A program made the position numbers and the translations under genes. Of a stretch of DNA of 64,000 nucleotides, positions 49,084-58,839 are shown piece after piece (positions within the stretch are counted from its first letter, which is position 1; every line of letters starts with the position of its first letter). The DNA lies in assembly GCA_900074725.1 (NCBI GenBank), contig LT598456.1:689488-753487 (forward strand), given 5' to 3'. Under the pieces are notes generated by a model. It did not search any database. It was given only the letters and a program-made list of their open reading frames with translations, and was not told where the DNA came from. The DNA comes from Lachancea dasiensis (Eukaryota > Ascomycota > Saccharomycetes > Saccharomycetales > Saccharomycetaceae).

Positions 49084-49141
49084 TTCGGCCGTAATAAAGA
49101 CAATTAAGCTCTTTCGGCCGTAAGAAAGACAAGCAAGCTCT
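49084..49141. repeat. 29-bp tandem repeat, two copies
   Basis: Two adjacent 29-bp units (49084-49112 and 49113-49141), each beginning TTCGGCCGTAA and ending AAGCTCT, differing at only four positions. Confidence 0.85.
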
Positions 49142-49210
49142 TTCCTTGCCCGATGTCATTCTTCTTTTGTGATGAGCACCTGTGTATACCAGCCCAATGC
49201 TTTTGAAAGC

Positions 49211-49290
49211 TCTTTGGATAGTTTCCTCCCTCTTTGGATAGTTTTCCCCCTCTTTGGATAGTTTCCTCCCTCTTTGAATAGTTTCCTCCC
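49211..49290. repeat. 20-bp minisatellite, four copies
   Basis: Four head-to-tail units of TCTTTGGATAGTTTCCTCCC (49211, 49231, 49251 and 49271). Units 1 and 3 are identical, unit 2 has two changes and unit 4 has one. A further partial TCTT follows. On the other strand the unit is purine-rich. Confidence 0.92.
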
Positions 49291-49969
49291 TCTTGGTTCA
49301 GCTAAGTAACGCCCTTGCTGGATAATGCGAGTGTTAGGCGCGAGGTTATTTCGCAAGGCGATTTACAGTGGTGGCAGTAATCTGCCATGAAAACCCATAC
49401 CTCAACGGTCAGATAACCATGCACCAGCCCAGATATTGTTGGTTAGTGGCACCAAATGGATCTCGAAGATAAGCAATGGCTTAGAACCACAGGGCCCAGA
49501 GTACGACTCTCACCCGAGGTCTACCTCAGATTAGCATTCGAATGACGAGCTACTGGGGACTTTTCCAGTAGCGTGAGACGTCTTCACTAGAGAGTAAGCA
49601 AAAATATCAACACTTTATGTATGCACTTTCCAACAGCTTCGGCAAGCATTTGCTACTCGCGTGCCTGACACAGATGCCCTTGTTCTCGGGCGTTGCTCAA
49701 AACGTGAAGCGTAGTCTGAAGATCCAGCAACCTTTCTCCCCGTCACGGCTCGAGCTGTGCAAATATTGCGAGTTTTCATTGGTCTTGCGAAGTAACGCTT
49801 TCCCCACGAAAACCCCCTACTGTGTACCTCTGGGTCTCGATCGTTCGGCGCATCATCTAGAAGTACCATAGTGAGCTCTCAGATAGTTCTACGATGGAGG
49901 GCCCATCAGGACTTCTTCTACTTTCAAGTGCAATTCAATTAATCGGTCTGCTAAAGAAAATGTAGCTTT

Positions 49970-50821
49970 TCAAGGGCCCGCCTGCGTCGGGTGGCTTTTG
50001 GTTCCCTCTGTTGACTCATCGCCGATTTCCACCTCGGTACGCGCAATGCGGTGGTGTCGGGTTATCATGAAATGAAGCCCCACAACATAAATCAGAGATA
50101 CCATGAACTCCATGACCACTTGCAAGGGTAGATAAAACTTCCACCCGGTGATATTGAGAAACGTGCCGAAGTCATTCACGATGTAGTAGATCAAACGGAC
50201 CAAGAAGAAAGGCACCGCCAACATGACTGTCAGCATACCCACAAAACGTACTCCATCCGAGGATTTTCTTTGAACCGCGTACATTACTCCGCCAGTAATC
50301 ACGATTATCACATATAAGGCCAGATACAGGACGTCTGCGGCTTCGATTAGTTTGCTAACAGAATATTGCACTCCGCTTCCAACTAAAGCATACACCACGA
50401 TGTATAGAATGGCGGGCAGCGCAACGAGGCCGTAGGCCAAAATGTGGGTCCATATCGGCCAGTGGCCCGCAAAGCACAGGGAAACAGTAGCACATACCAG
50501 CGCGGCGATCGATAGGCTCAACAACACAACTTCCGCAATCGCGAGATCATAAGCATTGCCACCCCAATAATAATATCGGCCAAGGGAGCCACTGTTATAG
50601 CTTTTGACCAATCGCACTGCGAGGTCCAGTGCGATCGACAAGCCGCAAATCTTCAGCACGGCCATAAGAATCAAAAACGCAGCTGTCGCGATCTGCGACC
50701 GCCGGAACAGAGCAGCCACCGCCGCGAAAAGTATAAGGCAGTAAAATACCATTTCCACCACGTAAACGATATTGACTGTTTGGTCCCATACAGAATAGTG
50801 GGCGTATGAAGAAGAGCTCAT
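49970..50821 (-). CDS. Seven-helix membrane protein, DUF7702-like, copy B
   Basis: A 283-residue paralogue of copy A in the same orientation. About seven hydrophobic segments: the first reads VNIVYVVEMVFYCLILFA, and the last contains VVMEFMVSLIYVVGLHFMI, followed by TRHHR. A FFLVRLIYYIVNDF segment is shared with copy A's FFLVRFVYTIL. A 30-residue polar tail (EVEIGDESTEGTKSHP) follows. The tail is probably cytosolic. Function unknown to me; a membrane sensor or transporter role would be a guess. It faces 3 kb of gene-free upstream DNA. Confidence 0.75.
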   Translation of the reverse strand: MSSSSYAHYSVWDQTVNIVYVVEMVFYCLILFAAVAALFRRSQIATAAFLILMAVLKICGLSIALDLAVRLVKSYNSGSLGRYYYWGGNAYDLAIAEVVLLSLSIAALVCATVSLCFAGHWPIWTHILAYGLVALPAILYIVVYALVGSGVQYSVSKLIEAADVLYLALYVIIVITGGVMYAVQRKSSDGVRFVGMLTVMLAVPFFLVRLIYYIVNDFGTFLNITGWKFYLPLQVVMEFMVSLIYVVGLHFMITRHHRIARTEVEIGDESTEGTKSHPTQAGP

Positions 50822-50938
50822 TGAGAAAATAAAATGTTTGGGTCAGGGCGTGATAATTTAACCTTGTGCTGGTGCGTACCGTCACTGTAATTGGCCCGTT
50901 GGTCGAGCTTTGAGGGTCGAGCTCCTTGCTGAGAACCC

Positions 50939-50948
50939 TTTTTATAGT
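50939..50948 (-). promoter_or_regulatory. TATA box of DUF7702-like copy B
   Basis: The minus strand reads ACTATAAAAA, 118-127 bp upstream of the ATG at 50821, in the normal TATA position. Confidence 0.55.
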
Positions 50949-52413
50949 GCGCGCGAGAAGCCCTCTCTAAGGAGGCACGATCCAAAATTAGAGCTGCGCC
51001 AAGGTGTTTTGCGCCGAGTTGCCTATTCCAAGAACCAATCAGCCCCGACTCCTCTTTGGCCGGAGACATCGTTTCCGTATATCCAAATCCGGCGATTATG
51101 GAATGACCACTTTAGCGAAATATCATTTACGACAAGGTGGAGGCCTGGGATCTCGCATATCTGGTTTCCAAGCCCTCTTTCCAGCACTACGGTCACGAAA
51201 TTGGTTTGCGGCTTCTCCAAGGTCCCTCAGGGTCTTTGCCTTCAAGCAGCTTGTCTTGTGCTTATCTCCAGGGTTCGTCAATACCTCATCGCAGGGTCTC
51301 TGGGCATGGCAACAGGACCCCATCCACGTTGCCGGAGAAAAATTCCAAATGGTAGCCGGGCCCTGTATCGCTTGTGACGAGTGTGTCGTGGCGACGGAGT
51401 CGTGAGTGCCATCATAGTGGAAGGTGGGCGAGAAGTTGTGTGCTTGGGACATATGCCGACGATGTATGGGTATATTTACGGTTGGATTAGTCCGGATTAT
51501 CCTTCACAATTTCTCATCGCGATAGTCAGTGGCATTCATAATGGTTTCTTCTTTTTCACCAAGTCGGTAGAACAAAAAGAAGAGATACCACGAAACGCCG
51601 CATATGATGTCGTAATCTGTTTCGGCTATTTTCACTATCACTCAAGTGCTATGGCTTCGCTTTGGAGATATGTTACATTCGCGGATTCATAGGAACAAAA
51701 TTTGGAAATGATCCGTGCGAAGGAGCATCAGACAGAGAATACTGAGTCACAGCTAAAGTGGAAGGATGTACTGTGAGCTGCTTGAGGAGAGAAGGTACGC
51801 TTCACAATAGTGAATAAACAAAACCCTCTTTTCTTTGTGTCTAGAACAGAAATACCAATTATTTCGAATGTAGCCAGGTTCAGCTATTTTATGAGTAACC
51901 TTATGGCAATGGACTTCTTGTTATATATTGGCCACTTGCATGAAAAACAACTTCATGAATAGTTATAGGATAAGGCTAAGAGTTGATTTGTTCCAGTTTG
52001 TGTAGAGGCGAACTCGGCATATCACTCAGCCTCCAGGTAGAGAGAAAGAATATCAAGCCGAGATAGCGCGGGAATGTAGTCTGGTAATCACTTATTATCT
52101 TTCATCTTTAAATGTTAGGCGTGGTGATGGATCCTGCCTTTCATTGAGACTTACCACACTCCTCAACGGACCTCTAGCGTATGGGGATGACAAAGTTGAA
52201 ACAAATTAGAGCCAGTAAACTTAGATGAAATACAGGAATAACATGGTCAAGCGGCTATGGAATCGCCGGGTTATGCGTAGCTGTGGTTCTATAGCAATGC
52301 CTTTGTTACTGAACTTCTTACTAGAGTAAGAAGAGTTTCTGGGACACCAAAATTCATACTTTAGAGAGAGTTAGACGGAGATGGTGGGAAGTGTCGTACC
52401 CATCGCCTTAGAA

Positions 52414-52433
52414 GCTGCTGCTGCTGCTGCTGC
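52414..52433 (+). repeat. (GCT)n trinucleotide run
   Basis: Six to seven GCT units in a gene-free region; no open frame runs through it for any useful length. Confidence 0.9.
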
Positions 52434-52565
52434 GTATGTGACTTTGTCATGCTGTAGAATATTTCATTCAAAATAGTTTGATAAGTGCAGTGTAGTTTAA
52501 GGCGCCTGAAACACTATGGGTTATGGATACCTTCCATTCTCTAATTCGATTTCGTTAACCGACAA

Positions 52566-52739
52566 TGCCATGGGCTGAGAATGCCCTCTCTCCACTGATA
52601 CGCCCCTGCCGAAAGTGTTGGAGGTGGAAAAATGTGGCATTTTCCCATGGGCAGCTCCGAGCGATGGTATATCGCAGAGTAATTGTTTGTGAGATGCTTC
52701 CTCAGATGTTATCCACCAAATGAGTTTGGCTGGTACTAT
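52566..52739 (+). ncRNA. Candidate structured RNA (hairpin, H-box-like word, hairpin)
   Basis: Stem A pairs CCATGGG (52568-52574) with CCCATGG (52644-52650). Stem B pairs AATGCC (52580-52585) with GGCATT (52636-52641). A short apical stem, TCCAC with GTGGA, lies inside. AGAGTA (52676-52681) fits ANANNA. A second 8-bp hairpin (CCACCAAA with TTTGGCTGG, one bulge, about 52709-52733) follows, then an ACA a few bases on. The basal stem of the second hairpin is weak, so an H/ACA snoRNA is only a possibility. Confidence 0.22.
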
Positions 52740-53427
52740 ACAACGGGGTTGATTTTATACCGAAATTATTGGAGGTACACAATGAAGGTACTCATTTTGT
52801 CGCTTGATGATTCGATTTTCCACTTCCTTGTATTTTTCTGGTTAGAAAAACGGTTGGTCTGGCTTGCTCCGTACAATCATTGTCTGTGGATCTGATGGGT
52901 TCGGTGAATCATTTTATCTTCTTCTACTGACACCAAATCATCATTTTGCACTGCTCTGTCACCACCTTGACCTTATCATCCTAGTACCATGTCGTAGCTG
53001 CGAAACTGCACTACTTACGCCATATCAAGATCTAGCCAGATAATGCCCCAGAAAGTATTTACAAAATTCGTGGGGCAGGCATGGATACTCAGTAATTTGG
53101 CCAGTGGTAACTCCGAGCCTTCGCCGTTGTTGATAGTTTGTATCCCAGATCATTTGTGCAGAATTGAGGACTCAAAGTTCAACTTTTCATTCCTGCCTTC
53201 TACAGCACCGTCCTATAAATAAACAGTCTGGTGAGTTGACGATATTAAGCGAAAATCCACATATCAACCTTCTCTTAGCCACGGCACCTTCCCATATTCC
53301 TGAGGTAAGAATACAGTGGCGATACAATACGGCTTCAAGGCATGAAGGAATACGTTTATCAACCGCTGAATGAGGTGTCTGTCTTTGTGTACTCGTGTAA
53401 GTATTCACTCGCCCATGCTTTGCACTG

Positions 53428-53793
53428 ATGAATACTAGAGTAAGTACGCGCACGCTGCCAGTTCCAGGAACCGTGGACTATCCAATGGGCAATTGTGTCG
53501 CATCATGTTCGCTCCTCTGGATGATCGCTGTGTTTAACGGGCAAAATGGGTTGTTTACTATCGATGTAGGGCTCGCCAAGCGATTGATACACGTTAAACA
53601 AGAAGAGGCCCTGTTAGAGCTAGAGGAATCTGGCACTCATTTTAAAAACACACTCGAGCACACCCATGGCTACATTCTAGCCAGTGTATGCATTACTTTG
53701 TCTCGAATGAGCTTCCCATGTGTTTTTATTTGCGATGTGGGCCACTATGTAAGATGTAATTTAGACAATGCGGGCCCATCGTCAATTCAATAA
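53428..53793 (+). CDS. Hypothetical 121-residue frame upstream of YPK3
   Basis: An ATG frame of 121 codons ending 58 bp before the YPK3 start, on the same strand. One stretch, LIHVKQEEALLELEESGTHF, looks protein-like. No family is recognised. The position is the YPK3 leader, so a chance frame is as likely as a gene. Confidence 0.18.
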   Translation: MNTRVSTRTLPVPGTVDYPMGNCVASCSLLWMIAVFNGQNGLFTIDVGLAKRLIHVKQEEALLELEESGTHFKNTLEHTHGYILASVCITLSRMSFPCVFICDVGHYVRCNLDNAGPSSIQ

Positions 53794-53851
53794 TCGACAA
53801 CAACTCCATATTGCAAAAACTAGACTCCTGTACTAACCAGGGCATGCCGAA

Positions 53852-55360
53852 ATGTCCATTTTCTCCTTAGATGAAGAAATATCGAGGCTCACAGTCAATG
53901 GCAGCTGTGCCTTGATTGACAGTGAAGATGATGGATTCGAGCAGGAGCTCACTGGCGACATGTGGCATAAAAACATGTTATCCACGAATCCCAAACCTTC
54001 TAGACTTTCAGCTCCGTCCACTTCGCCAGGAAACGTTTCTATGGGCCGCAGAAGGTCGTCGCTTTACGATAAGATGTCCGTTGCTACACCTCCAAACACT
54101 AGACGACTATTTCTTCCTTCGAATGAGCCAGAAAGCGCAAAGTCCAGTTTTTGCAGCCCCAGTGCTCTCGAAAAGCATGGACCGCGTCTGTTAGAGGATT
54201 TCAAGCCTGTGAGGGTTCTAGGACGTGGGGCATATGGGAAGGTTCTGCTGGTCAAAGACTCCCATACAAGGCGGCTTTACGCCATGAAACAACTCAAGAA
54301 AGCGGAAATCCTGATACATCAAAACCCAGATAGTACCATCTCAGAAGAAGAGGCCCTGGAGAAACGATTAGAACGTACATTCGCCGAAAGAACTATTTTA
54401 TCCGAGCTGGAGCACCCGCATATCGTTAAGCTGTTTTACACATTCCACGACCATCATAAACTTTACTTGGTGTTGCAGTTTATTCCGGGTGGCGAGCTTT
54501 TTTATCATTTAAAAGAGCAAGGAGTTCTCGACGAGGACACTGTATCATTCTACGCTGCAGAAATAAGTTCTGCCCTCAAGTTTCTGCATGGGAAAGGTAT
54601 AGTCTATCGAGACTTGAAACCCGAAAACTGTCTGCTGGATGAAAGGGGGCATTTGGTTCTGACTGATTTCGGCCTCAGTAAGAAGAGCGCCAACGACACT
54701 AACCCAAATTCGATAAGCTCAGCTCCGAACGAAGGAGAATCTGTGGAAACACTCCACTCCATTATCGGAACTCCTGAATATTGTGCTCCGGAAATTCTAG
54801 AAGGGAAGCCATACACTCAGAACTGTGATTGGTACTCATTAGGATGTCTCGTATATGACATGTTGACTGGGAAGCCTCCTTACACAGGCGCAAATCATAA
54901 GGTTATCATCAACAAGATCTTGAAGGATAAGACCCCAAAAATTCCGACTTATTTCAGTGAGGGAATGAAGGACTTCTTAGGTGCTTTACTGAAAAAGGAT
55001 GTATCCAAAAGATGGGACGTCGATAAACTGTGGGATGTCGATGGTCCAAAACCGAAGAAGAAGAAAGCTGGCCAGGCTAAGAACACCAGTTTTCAAACTC
55101 ATTTTGTTTTCCGTAAGATTGATTGGCTTAAGTTGGAGACTGGCGAGCTCCAACAAACTACATTTGGACCCATATTTCCCATTATTACAGATTGGGAATT
55201 AGCGGAAAATTTTGATTCCGAATTCACGGAGATGCGGCTAGACAGCGCAGGTCAAGCTGATTGTATTGATATTCAACAAACTTTCAAGCCCGAGCAACTA
55301 CAAGTGTTCCAAGGTTTTAGTTATGTCGCGAGTTCGAGTTATTTGGAACGTCATTTCTAA
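53852..55360 (+). CDS. YPK3: Ypk3, AGC-family (S6K-like) protein kinase
   Basis: TORC1-dependent kinase that phosphorylates ribosomal protein S6 in yeast. The product has 502 residues (yeast 525). The regulatory N-terminus is about 110 residues. Kinase domain: GRGAYGKV (about 124-131), catalytic Lys in YAMKQLK (146), YRDLKPEN (252-259), DFG (272-274) and an activation loop with IIGTPEYCAPEIL (Thr307). The C-terminal extension has the hydrophobic motif FQGFSYV near residue 485, where TORC1 acts. S. cerevisiae has YPK3 between CDS1 and ETR1, as here once the inserted genes are ignored. Confidence 0.92.
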   Translation: MSIFSLDEEISRLTVNGSCALIDSEDDGFEQELTGDMWHKNMLSTNPKPSRLSAPSTSPGNVSMGRRRSSLYDKMSVATPPNTRRLFLPSNEPESAKSSFCSPSALEKHGPRLLEDFKPVRVLGRGAYGKVLLVKDSHTRRLYAMKQLKKAEILIHQNPDSTISEEEALEKRLERTFAERTILSELEHPHIVKLFYTFHDHHKLYLVLQFIPGGELFYHLKEQGVLDEDTVSFYAAEISSALKFLHGKGIVYRDLKPENCLLDERGHLVLTDFGLSKKSANDTNPNSISSAPNEGESVETLHSIIGTPEYCAPEILEGKPYTQNCDWYSLGCLVYDMLTGKPPYTGANHKVIINKILKDKTPKIPTYFSEGMKDFLGALLKKDVSKRWDVDKLWDVDGPKPKKKKAGQAKNTSFQTHFVFRKIDWLKLETGELQQTTFGPIFPIITDWELAENFDSEFTEMRLDSAGQADCIDIQQTFKPEQLQVFQGFSYVASSSYLERHF

Positions 55361-56547
55361 TTCAGAAGGGTGTTCCCGAGAAAGTAGGTGAAAGGACCTT
55401 TGTTTTTTTGATAGAGAATTCGAATGATTAAGTATTTGAGTTTTTGTGTACTATAGCCACATTAATATTGACGAAGCAGTAAGTTATGGAAGGTGCAAGT
55501 GGGGCGAATCACTTCTCGTGAAAGGGCGTCGCAGTAAAGAACCACCTCTTCAAATATGGCTAATCTGCTCGGAGGTTCAAAACCTTAACAAACATTGTTT
55601 ACTTCTTGAGTGTGCTTGTTGCTTGGCCCAGGGTTATAACACAATACCAGCTCAAAAGCTAAAAGGAACACTGTAAACATTAAAAACATCAAAATTAAAG
55701 TGAGAGTATAAGTTCAATGAAGTACACCTTTTTACAAGCCTGAGCGTTTAAAAACGCCTTTGGAGCCTAAGAGCATTTGCGAATTTCAAAAGGTACGCTG
55801 GGGTTGCACCTGCTCTAGTCAGGTTAGACGCGTTGCCCCGAGACCGTCATTGGGCACCGCGAATTACCCATGGCCAGCCAAATAAGAAATAAAGTCAGGT
55901 AAGAGTGCTCTCCATATTTTTCTGGCGCTTGAACGTACTCTAGTGCTGAGCATAATGACACCTAGAGCTCCCGCCAGGATAGTATATAGTGATCAGTATT
56001 CGGCGGAATGTATAAACTCTTAGCTGCCCCGCGAGAACCTTATGTGAAATTTCAGAGGAGGTTTAAGTGGGGTTTTCATTCCCATCCAGTGGTCACAGCT
56101 ACCGTCTCCCATTTTATGCAAGACTTTCTAACCTTGTGGCAGAAAGAAAGCAAAAGACACTCTATATGTGGGCTCACAGACAAGCAAAAAAAGGGTATAA
56201 TCTTCATGCGAATGGGGATACTAGCGTACTTACAAAGATCTTACACCCACCATGTGGTTCCCTCACTATTTGATACAAATGCTTTGCTCTTTTTAAGAAA
56301 GAAAAAAAATGCCAGCAGCACAAAGCTGGTGGCTTATGAGCCTAGCGAATTTCTGTATTACTAGCTCACAGGCTGCTAGCTCTTCTTGCCTGTCCACAAC
56401 ACTCTACTGATGCTTCCTGTTCTCACTTTATATTTTCCTGGCACAGGACTTTTACGATAAGCTCGGACTGGTCTTTTAGAGAAGAATTACTTTTGTTTTT
56501 GATGTCAACGTTACACCAAACTTTTGAAGAACACCAGCAGAGGAATC
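55361..56547. other. Intergenic region YPK3 / MNN2-like gene
   Basis: About 1.2 kb. It contains a 118-codon ATG frame (56008-56364, + strand) without a recognisable family and a shorter one at 55446-55676. No tRNA or repeat was recognised. Confidence 0.45.
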
Positions 56548-58689
56548 ATGGCAATAAGTACAGTGGGCCGGGACCTTAGTGGCCGGGCTGCTGCTGGTCT
56601 AGATCTTTTGAGCTCACGATTAAGACAGTCAAACCACATCTTTAGACGTGGGAAGAGCAAAAATGTATCGATCTTCATACTATGTGTGGTCTCGCTTCTG
56701 GCTATTGGCGCGGTCATCCACGGAATACAGAGGTCCAACGGTTCTATGGACTTTTTATTGAATGATCAGCATGATGATGACGATGATGATTATTCTGATG
56801 ATAGCACCCATCTAGATAATCTGAATGCCATCTACGATGATGATGAAGGTAGTAAACCGGTTACGACCCATACCATTTCCGGTTCGGGGCCCGCCTTCAA
56901 ATCTCCTGCAAGAAAGAAATCATTCCACGAGATGATGACTTTGATTAAAAAGCATTCTCCAGAGGGGTCGATGGAGGGCTCAACTAAGAAAAAGTGCGAC
57001 CTGGGCGATATTTCAATAACCGACACGGATAAGTTTCACAAGTTAACGGAGGAGTCCCTCAAAAATTGCATGGATGTCTCGGATGACACGGTTACCACGT
57101 TAAAAGATGCCCAAGCCGCCTTCAGGAAGTCTATGGCTACTGATATACTGCCGTTGTTCCATCATTTGGAGGAAGCCGCGTTCCAGGGTGAAGGTATTGT
57201 CATCGTCGGGGGTGGTAAGTATTCGCTATTCGCACTTCCAGCGATCAAGGCAATCCGTGAAAACAGTGGCACTAAGATCAGACATTCCATTCCAATTGAA
57301 ATAATCATCCCTCCGAAAGATAACGCCGATAGAGCCTTTTGCGAAAACGTGGTGCCCAAGCTAGACCCTCTAGGACGCACAAAATGTGTGTTCTTGGATG
57401 AAATATTGGATGAAGAAACGTTGTCGCATATAGACGGCTATCAAATAAAGCCTTTGGCCGCTTTGGTGTCTAGTTTCAAAAAAGTCCTTCTCTTGGATGC
57501 TGACAACTACGTTGTCAACTCGATAGAAGATTACTTCAAACACAAGACTTTTCAAGACAAGGGTTTGGTTCTTTGGCCCGATTACTGGCGCAGGCTCCAC
57601 CATCCAAGGCTCTACGATATTATGGACCTTCGTGTTGCAACGCAAGAAATATCGAGAAATTCAATTGACGACGCCACGCCAAGCTACATGTATAAAGTGA
57701 ATTCAAAAGATGCTCCTTTCCATGATATGAATGGTGCTCTTCCAGATGGCGGCACGGAGTCTGGCCAAATTTTAGTTGACAAGGAAAAACATCTTGACAC
57801 CTTAATTTTCAGCTTATACTTGAACTACAATGGGCAAAGCTTTTACTACCCACTTTTGGGTCAAGGGTTCGCTGGGCAAGGTGATAAAGACACATTTGTC
57901 TTGGCTTCCCTCGTCCTGCATGGTAAAGACTCGTGGTATCAAGTCAAGACCCCAGTAGATGCACTGGGCCACTGGGCGGATCAAAAAGACGAAATAAGGC
58001 TGACGCCCGAGGAGCTGGCGAAGGCTGAGGATAAAAAGTCTTTTAGAGGAACTGCAATGCTGCAACACGATTACGTCGAAGACGTCAATTTCAAGTCACT
58101 CGCGCGTGAGATGATACACAACAGCGTGCGTGATAAAGCTCACGCATTTTGCGATGAGTGGTCTGAGTCGCACAAGGGAGAATTCAGCAGCAAAGAGGAC
58201 GAGAGGAGAAAGCAGTGCGAAAAAGATCAAAAAGTTCAAGATGCGTTCCATGAACAGATACGCAAGTCATACAGCCTCAACGACTACCTCCTCTTTTTCA
58301 AGTTCACCAAAGTATCTTTTGTTCATTCCCATCTACCCAAGTATGATCCTTGGGAGTGGTATCATAGCGGCGATATGATGTATGATGGTGCCAAGGCCAG
58401 TAAGAACCATAAGGACGACGCCACATATCAACCGCCCCATTCCGGCCATTACCGCATGTACGACTCGAAGATTGAACAAGTTACCAGTTATGACCTCGAG
58501 TTAGAGAACTGGTCCGCTTTTAACACTTACCTTTGCCAGTCTAAAGACGGCTACAAGAACTTCGGCTATTTGACAGATAAAATAAGCTCCAGCAAATCTC
58601 CTACTCAAAGTTACCAAGGTATGTGCGCCTATATCGAAGACAGAGTTAAGTTTCTGGAGAGCACAACCTGGGAAAGCGTTGATGTTTAA
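56548..58689 (+). CDS. MNN2/MNN5-like Golgi alpha-1,2-mannosyltransferase
   Basis: Type II Golgi protein of the Mnn2/Mnn5 group (GT71). The product has 713 residues, longer than yeast Mnn2 (597) and Mnn5 (586). A 28-residue cytosolic tail precedes one transmembrane helix (about 40-60, SIFILCVVSLLAIGAVIHGI). An Asp-rich stem follows (HDDDDDDYSDDSTHLDN, about 75-90). Catalytic features include KKVLLLDADNYVV (DxD metal motif), LVLWPDYWRRLHHP, GGTESGQILVDK and PLLGQGFAGQGDKDTF. These enzymes add alpha-1,2 branches to the mannan backbone. The ATG at 56548 is used rather than a TTG at 56524. It separates YPK3 from ETR1, which are neighbours in S. cerevisiae. Which paralogue it is cannot be settled here. 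Confidence 0.88.
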   Translation: MAISTVGRDLSGRAAAGLDLLSSRLRQSNHIFRRGKSKNVSIFILCVVSLLAIGAVIHGIQRSNGSMDFLLNDQHDDDDDDYSDDSTHLDNLNAIYDDDEGSKPVTTHTISGSGPAFKSPARKKSFHEMMTLIKKHSPEGSMEGSTKKKCDLGDISITDTDKFHKLTEESLKNCMDVSDDTVTTLKDAQAAFRKSMATDILPLFHHLEEAAFQGEGIVIVGGGKYSLFALPAIKAIRENSGTKIRHSIPIEIIIPPKDNADRAFCENVVPKLDPLGRTKCVFLDEILDEETLSHIDGYQIKPLAALVSSFKKVLLLDADNYVVNSIEDYFKHKTFQDKGLVLWPDYWRRLHHPRLYDIMDLRVATQEISRNSIDDATPSYMYKVNSKDAPFHDMNGALPDGGTESGQILVDKEKHLDTLIFSLYLNYNGQSFYYPLLGQGFAGQGDKDTFVLASLVLHGKDSWYQVKTPVDALGHWADQKDEIRLTPEELAKAEDKKSFRGTAMLQHDYVEDVNFKSLAREMIHNSVRDKAHAFCDEWSESHKGEFSSKEDERRKQCEKDQKVQDAFHEQIRKSYSLNDYLLFFKFTKVSFVHSHLPKYDPWEWYHSGDMMYDGAKASKNHKDDATYQPPHSGHYRMYDSKIEQVTSYDLELENWSAFNTYLCQSKDGYKNFGYLTDKISSSKSPTQSYQGMCAYIEDRVKFLESTTWESVDV

Positions 58690-58839
58690 TTCGCAACTTG
58701 ATGCCTGCCCCTCGTAATTAGTTAGCCGATCGATATCGAGAAGCCCGAACATATATAATAAATAGGTAGAGGAAAGCAAGTTTGTGATAGCAGTACGCTG
58801 CCAGTCTTAACGGTTGGGGTCCTGGGACATTGCTAATCA

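Larger units (their letters stand above)
48602..49969. other. Region between the two DUF7702-like genes, with tandem repeats
   Basis: 1.37 kb upstream of copy A and downstream of copy B. It contains a two-copy 29-bp repeat (49084-49141) and a four-copy 20-bp repeat (49211-49290), which share the word AGCTCTTT. No coding frame with recognisable homology was seen. Confidence 0.55.
50822..53851. other. 3-kb gene-free region between DUF7702-like copy B and YPK3
   Basis: The longest stretch without a recognisable gene. It holds a (GCT)n run (52414-52433), a long imperfect hairpin (52566-52653) with an AGAGTA H-box-like word and a second hairpin after it, and a 121-codon ATG frame (53428-53793) just before YPK3. 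Frames near 50910-51377 are open but have no ATG. No tRNA or standard structural RNA was identified. Confidence 0.55.

Noticed and set aside
50910-51377. 155-codon open frame as a gene
   Set aside because: It begins at a TTG, has no early ATG and matches no family; similar frames overlap in the other phases.
53831-53871. TACTAAC followed by AG just before and inside the YPK3 start, suggesting a leader intron
   Set aside because: The nearest ATG-linked donor (GTAAGT near 53440) does not join in the YPK3 frame, and YPK3 already starts with a homologous N-terminus at 53852.
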